Part shown: positions 62,479-64,000 of the stretch, one piece after another
How positions within the stretch are numbered: the stretch's first letter is position 1
Layout: every line of letters starts with the position of its first letter
NCBI RefSeq assembly: GCF_000411555.1
Contig: NZ_KE150486.1
Span: 1,178,001-1,242,000, forward strand
From: Atopobium sp. oral taxon 199 str. F0494
GTDB lineage: Bacteria > Actinomycetota > Coriobacteriia > Coriobacteriales > Atopobiaceae
DNA length: 64,000 nt
Direction of reading: 5' to 3'
Translations under genes and position numbers: made by a program
Notes under the pieces: generated by a model
Told to the model about the DNA's origin: nothing
Databases searched by the model: none
What the model saw: the letters and a program-made list of their open reading frames with translations, nothing else

Positions 62479-63003
62479 TTAATCTGCAACGTATACCTTA
62501 AGGACTTCGCCAATGTAGCGGGTGTGGAAGTCATGGAGCGGATAGTTCTGCTCGATGATGCTTTTGTCGACGAAGTTATCCGGTATAAGGTCATCAACGT
62601 AAATTTTGTGGCATACAAACGTGAGTTCAGCCTCTTCAAATGTGGTTGTTCCATCGATAAACAAAGGAGTCAGTTGGGCGTGTGCAACCTTGTCTTCGTC
62701 GCGTCCGGATTTTGTGCCTAGGTATGCGAGTTTCTTCTTGTTGTCTTTTGTATCAGGAAGAAATGAGAGGGTATAGATGTCGTGGCTATCCATGAAGGTC
62801 TTGGTGTAGCGTTGGGGTCGGATATAGCAGATGGTGGTATTCTTGGAACCTTCGCGTGAGCCAAAGAGGGTGCCAAAGTGTCCCCAAGCTGCAGTCATGG
62901 TATTAAAGCCGTCTTCTTTATTGCCCGCGGTAATGAGCATCCATCGGTCTCCGATGAGCGACCACGGATTAAGCTGCAGGCTCTTGATGTCTACTTCGTG
63001 CAT
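62479..63003 (-). CDS. Flavin reductase-like (flavoredoxin) protein
   Basis: The 174-residue protein matches the FMN-binding split-barrel flavin reductase family: PWSLIGDRWMLITAG, FNTMTAAWGHFGTLFG and CYIRPQRYT. It is convergent with the radical SAM gene. Confidence 0.82.
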   Translation of the reverse strand: MHEVDIKSLQLNPWSLIGDRWMLITAGNKEDGFNTMTAAWGHFGTLFGSREGSKNTTICYIRPQRYTKTFMDSHDIYTLSFLPDTKDNKKKLAYLGTKSGRDEDKVAHAQLTPLFIDGTTTFEEAELTFVCHKIYVDDLIPDNFVDKSIIEQNYPLHDFHTRYIGEVLKVYVAD

Positions 63004-63023
63004 GATGTCCCCTTACCTCGTTC

Positions 63024-63698
63024 TTATGCGTATATGACATGTGTATCAAACTCCATGTCAGGCATACTCTCAGCTAAATCATATCGAATACGTTCAAGCG
63101 CTTCGAGGCGAATTTCAACAGAAGTATTTGCATTACCCTGAATGACGAAAATCGCATTTTTTGTCTCGTTGCTAAATTTGTAGTTTTCTCCGTCTCGAAT
63201 GTCAAGCCACGCCATGATTCCCCTTGCATCACGATAGATATAATCCGTTTTAGCAACGTGTTTTTCCTTAGACAGAATTGGGAGGAAGGAATCTTCGTTG
63301 CCGCTGACGGTAAACTCTATCGAGCCATGTACTTTATCAAGATCATGCCCTCCAATTGCCAGCAGTGAATGCAGTGCTTCAACGTTGTAAATATCGATAA
63401 TACTGTTGATATGAGGCAGAGAACCCCGATGCCGGATATTTTGAATGAGCGCAGGAACGGTAGGAGGATTTCTTTTTACGCTTCGCCCTACACTTTGTAA
63501 TAAATCCGTATAGCCTTTGATGATTGGATGACCGAGAAGAGCATCGATATCACAGCTTAGTGCCCACTTCTCCATTTTTTCTCGTTTTGCTAGAAATGCG
63601 TCAGAAAAAGGAGACTGTGGATCTACATTACGCGCAATGCCTATTACGACACTTTTGATTCCCAAGGCAGCAAGGCTACCATCAATAGTCATATTCAT
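63024..63698 (-). CDS. B3/B4 tRNA-synthetase-like domain protein
   Basis: The 224-residue protein matches stand-alone B3/B4 domains related to the phenylalanyl-tRNA synthetase beta chain editing region: NPPTVPALIQNIRHRGSLPHINSIIDIYN, and DSFLPI... with the RDARGIMAWLDIRDG motif. These may hydrolyse mischarged tRNA or act in another pathway. It overlaps the upstream frame by four bases. Confidence 0.82.
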   Translation of the reverse strand: MNMTIDGSLAALGIKSVVIGIARNVDPQSPFSDAFLAKREKMEKWALSCDIDALLGHPIIKGYTDLLQSVGRSVKRNPPTVPALIQNIRHRGSLPHINSIIDIYNVEALHSLLAIGGHDLDKVHGSIEFTVSGNEDSFLPILSKEKHVAKTDYIYRDARGIMAWLDIRDGENYKFSNETKNAIFVIQGNANTSVEIRLEALERIRYDLAESMPDMEFDTHVIYA

Positions 63699-63998
63699 AA
63701 AAATCGATCCGCCTTAGTAATTACCATTTGACGCACTTTTTGATAAAACGAGAAAAACAAGACAGAGCAGGCGACGTAAAAAAGAATGGATGACATAAGG
63801 ATTTGTTTGCGGTTAATGGATAATGTGCATATGCGACGCTGTGGCCACAAGTTCATAGCATACAGGAGCAAGAAACAAAATTCCGAGTTGCCATACAACT
63901 GATGCAGTGATGTCACTCAGAGTGGCAACATATCTATTGGTCACCGCCGGTTGTTTGAGAGCCACGTGTATCAGTTTGGTAAGTATGGGACAGACGAC
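63695..63998 (-). pseudogene. Partial membrane protein gene running off the window, possibly frameshifted
   Basis: A frame open from the window edge (63998) to a stop at 63813-63815 encodes a hydrophobic segment (WQLGILFLAPVCYELVA). An overlapping second frame (63916 to 63695) has another (ILMSSILFYVACSVLFFSFY) and ends in an ATGA overlap with the B3/B4 gene. Joined by one frameshift they would form the end of a single two-span protein. Two unrelated frames cannot be excluded. Confidence 0.3.
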
Positions 63999-64000
63999 AA

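Noticed and set aside
63695-63916. Independent 73-residue gene before the B3/B4 gene
   Set aside because: It overlaps an open frame from the window edge and looks like the end of the same membrane protein after a frameshift; it is listed as part of a partial gene instead.

Overview
The window reads as about 64 kb of chromosome from a mid-GC actinobacterium, most likely class Coriobacteriia (an Atopobiaceae-like genus). The basis is gene content and protein style (rpsF-ssb-rpsR-rplI-dnaB block, Fe-S type PurF, class B sortase, BFN nuclease); no 16S gene is present, so the placement is an inference. A single 30 kb prophage interrupts the host DNA.

Left host part (1-9055): a bifunctional nuclease (BFN/DUF151) gene, tRNA-Ile(GAT) and tRNA-Ala(TGC), a complete iron-type ABC importer (lipoprotein, fused double permease, ATPase) with a small downstream gene, the translational GTPase typA, a TRIC-type channel gene, then tRNA-Ser(GGA) and tRNA-Ser(CGA).

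Prophage (9033-39291): integrated at the 3' end of tRNA-Ser(CGA). A 24-bp copy of the tRNA end marks attL (9033-9056) and attR (39268-39291), so the tRNA stays intact. Read right to left, the minus strand carries early genes (HTH regulator, excisionase-like HTH, BRO/KilA antirepressor, a set of small zinc-ribbon and membrane proteins, a second tyrosine recombinase, a DUF4373 replication-type protein followed by iteron-like repeats), then an ArpU/RinA-like regulator, HNH nuclease, both terminase subunits, portal, a MuF protein with a nuclease-like toxin tail, a phage tRNA-Gln(CTG), scaffold, HK97-type capsid, connectors, siphovirus tail (with a -1 frameshift chaperone pair), tail-tip proteins, XhlA-like protein, phi-LC3 holin and GH25 endolysin. 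The rightmost plus-strand arm holds a CI-type repressor whose peptidase dyad is lost, a cargo cluster (PD-(D/E)XK HsdR_N-like protein, membrane zinc ribbon, basic protein, DUF6978-like/DUF1828-1829 pair) and the attR-proximal integrase.

Right host part (39292-64000): a DUF4013 membrane protein; rpsF, ssb, rpsR, a DUF2232 membrane protein, rplI and dnaB; a degraded Panacea/Doc toxin-antitoxin remnant; then a purine-synthesis region with purA, a DegV-PurD fusion, a Nudix hydrolase, an ABC exporter, a membrane protein with a Ser/Gly-rich tail, a pyridoxal kinase on the opposite strand, purE, sortase B, purF, purM and purN. It ends with an acyltransferase, a radical SAM protein behind a clear promoter and palindromic operator, a flavin reductase-like protein, a B3/B4-domain protein and a truncated membrane gene at the edge.

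The most unusual system is in the prophage late operon: a MuF head protein carrying a CdiA-CT-like nuclease domain, with no room for an immunity gene but with a tRNA-Gln gene and a terminator directly behind it. The CI repressor with a lost catalytic dyad paired with an antirepressor, and the cargo cluster between repressor and integrase, come next.
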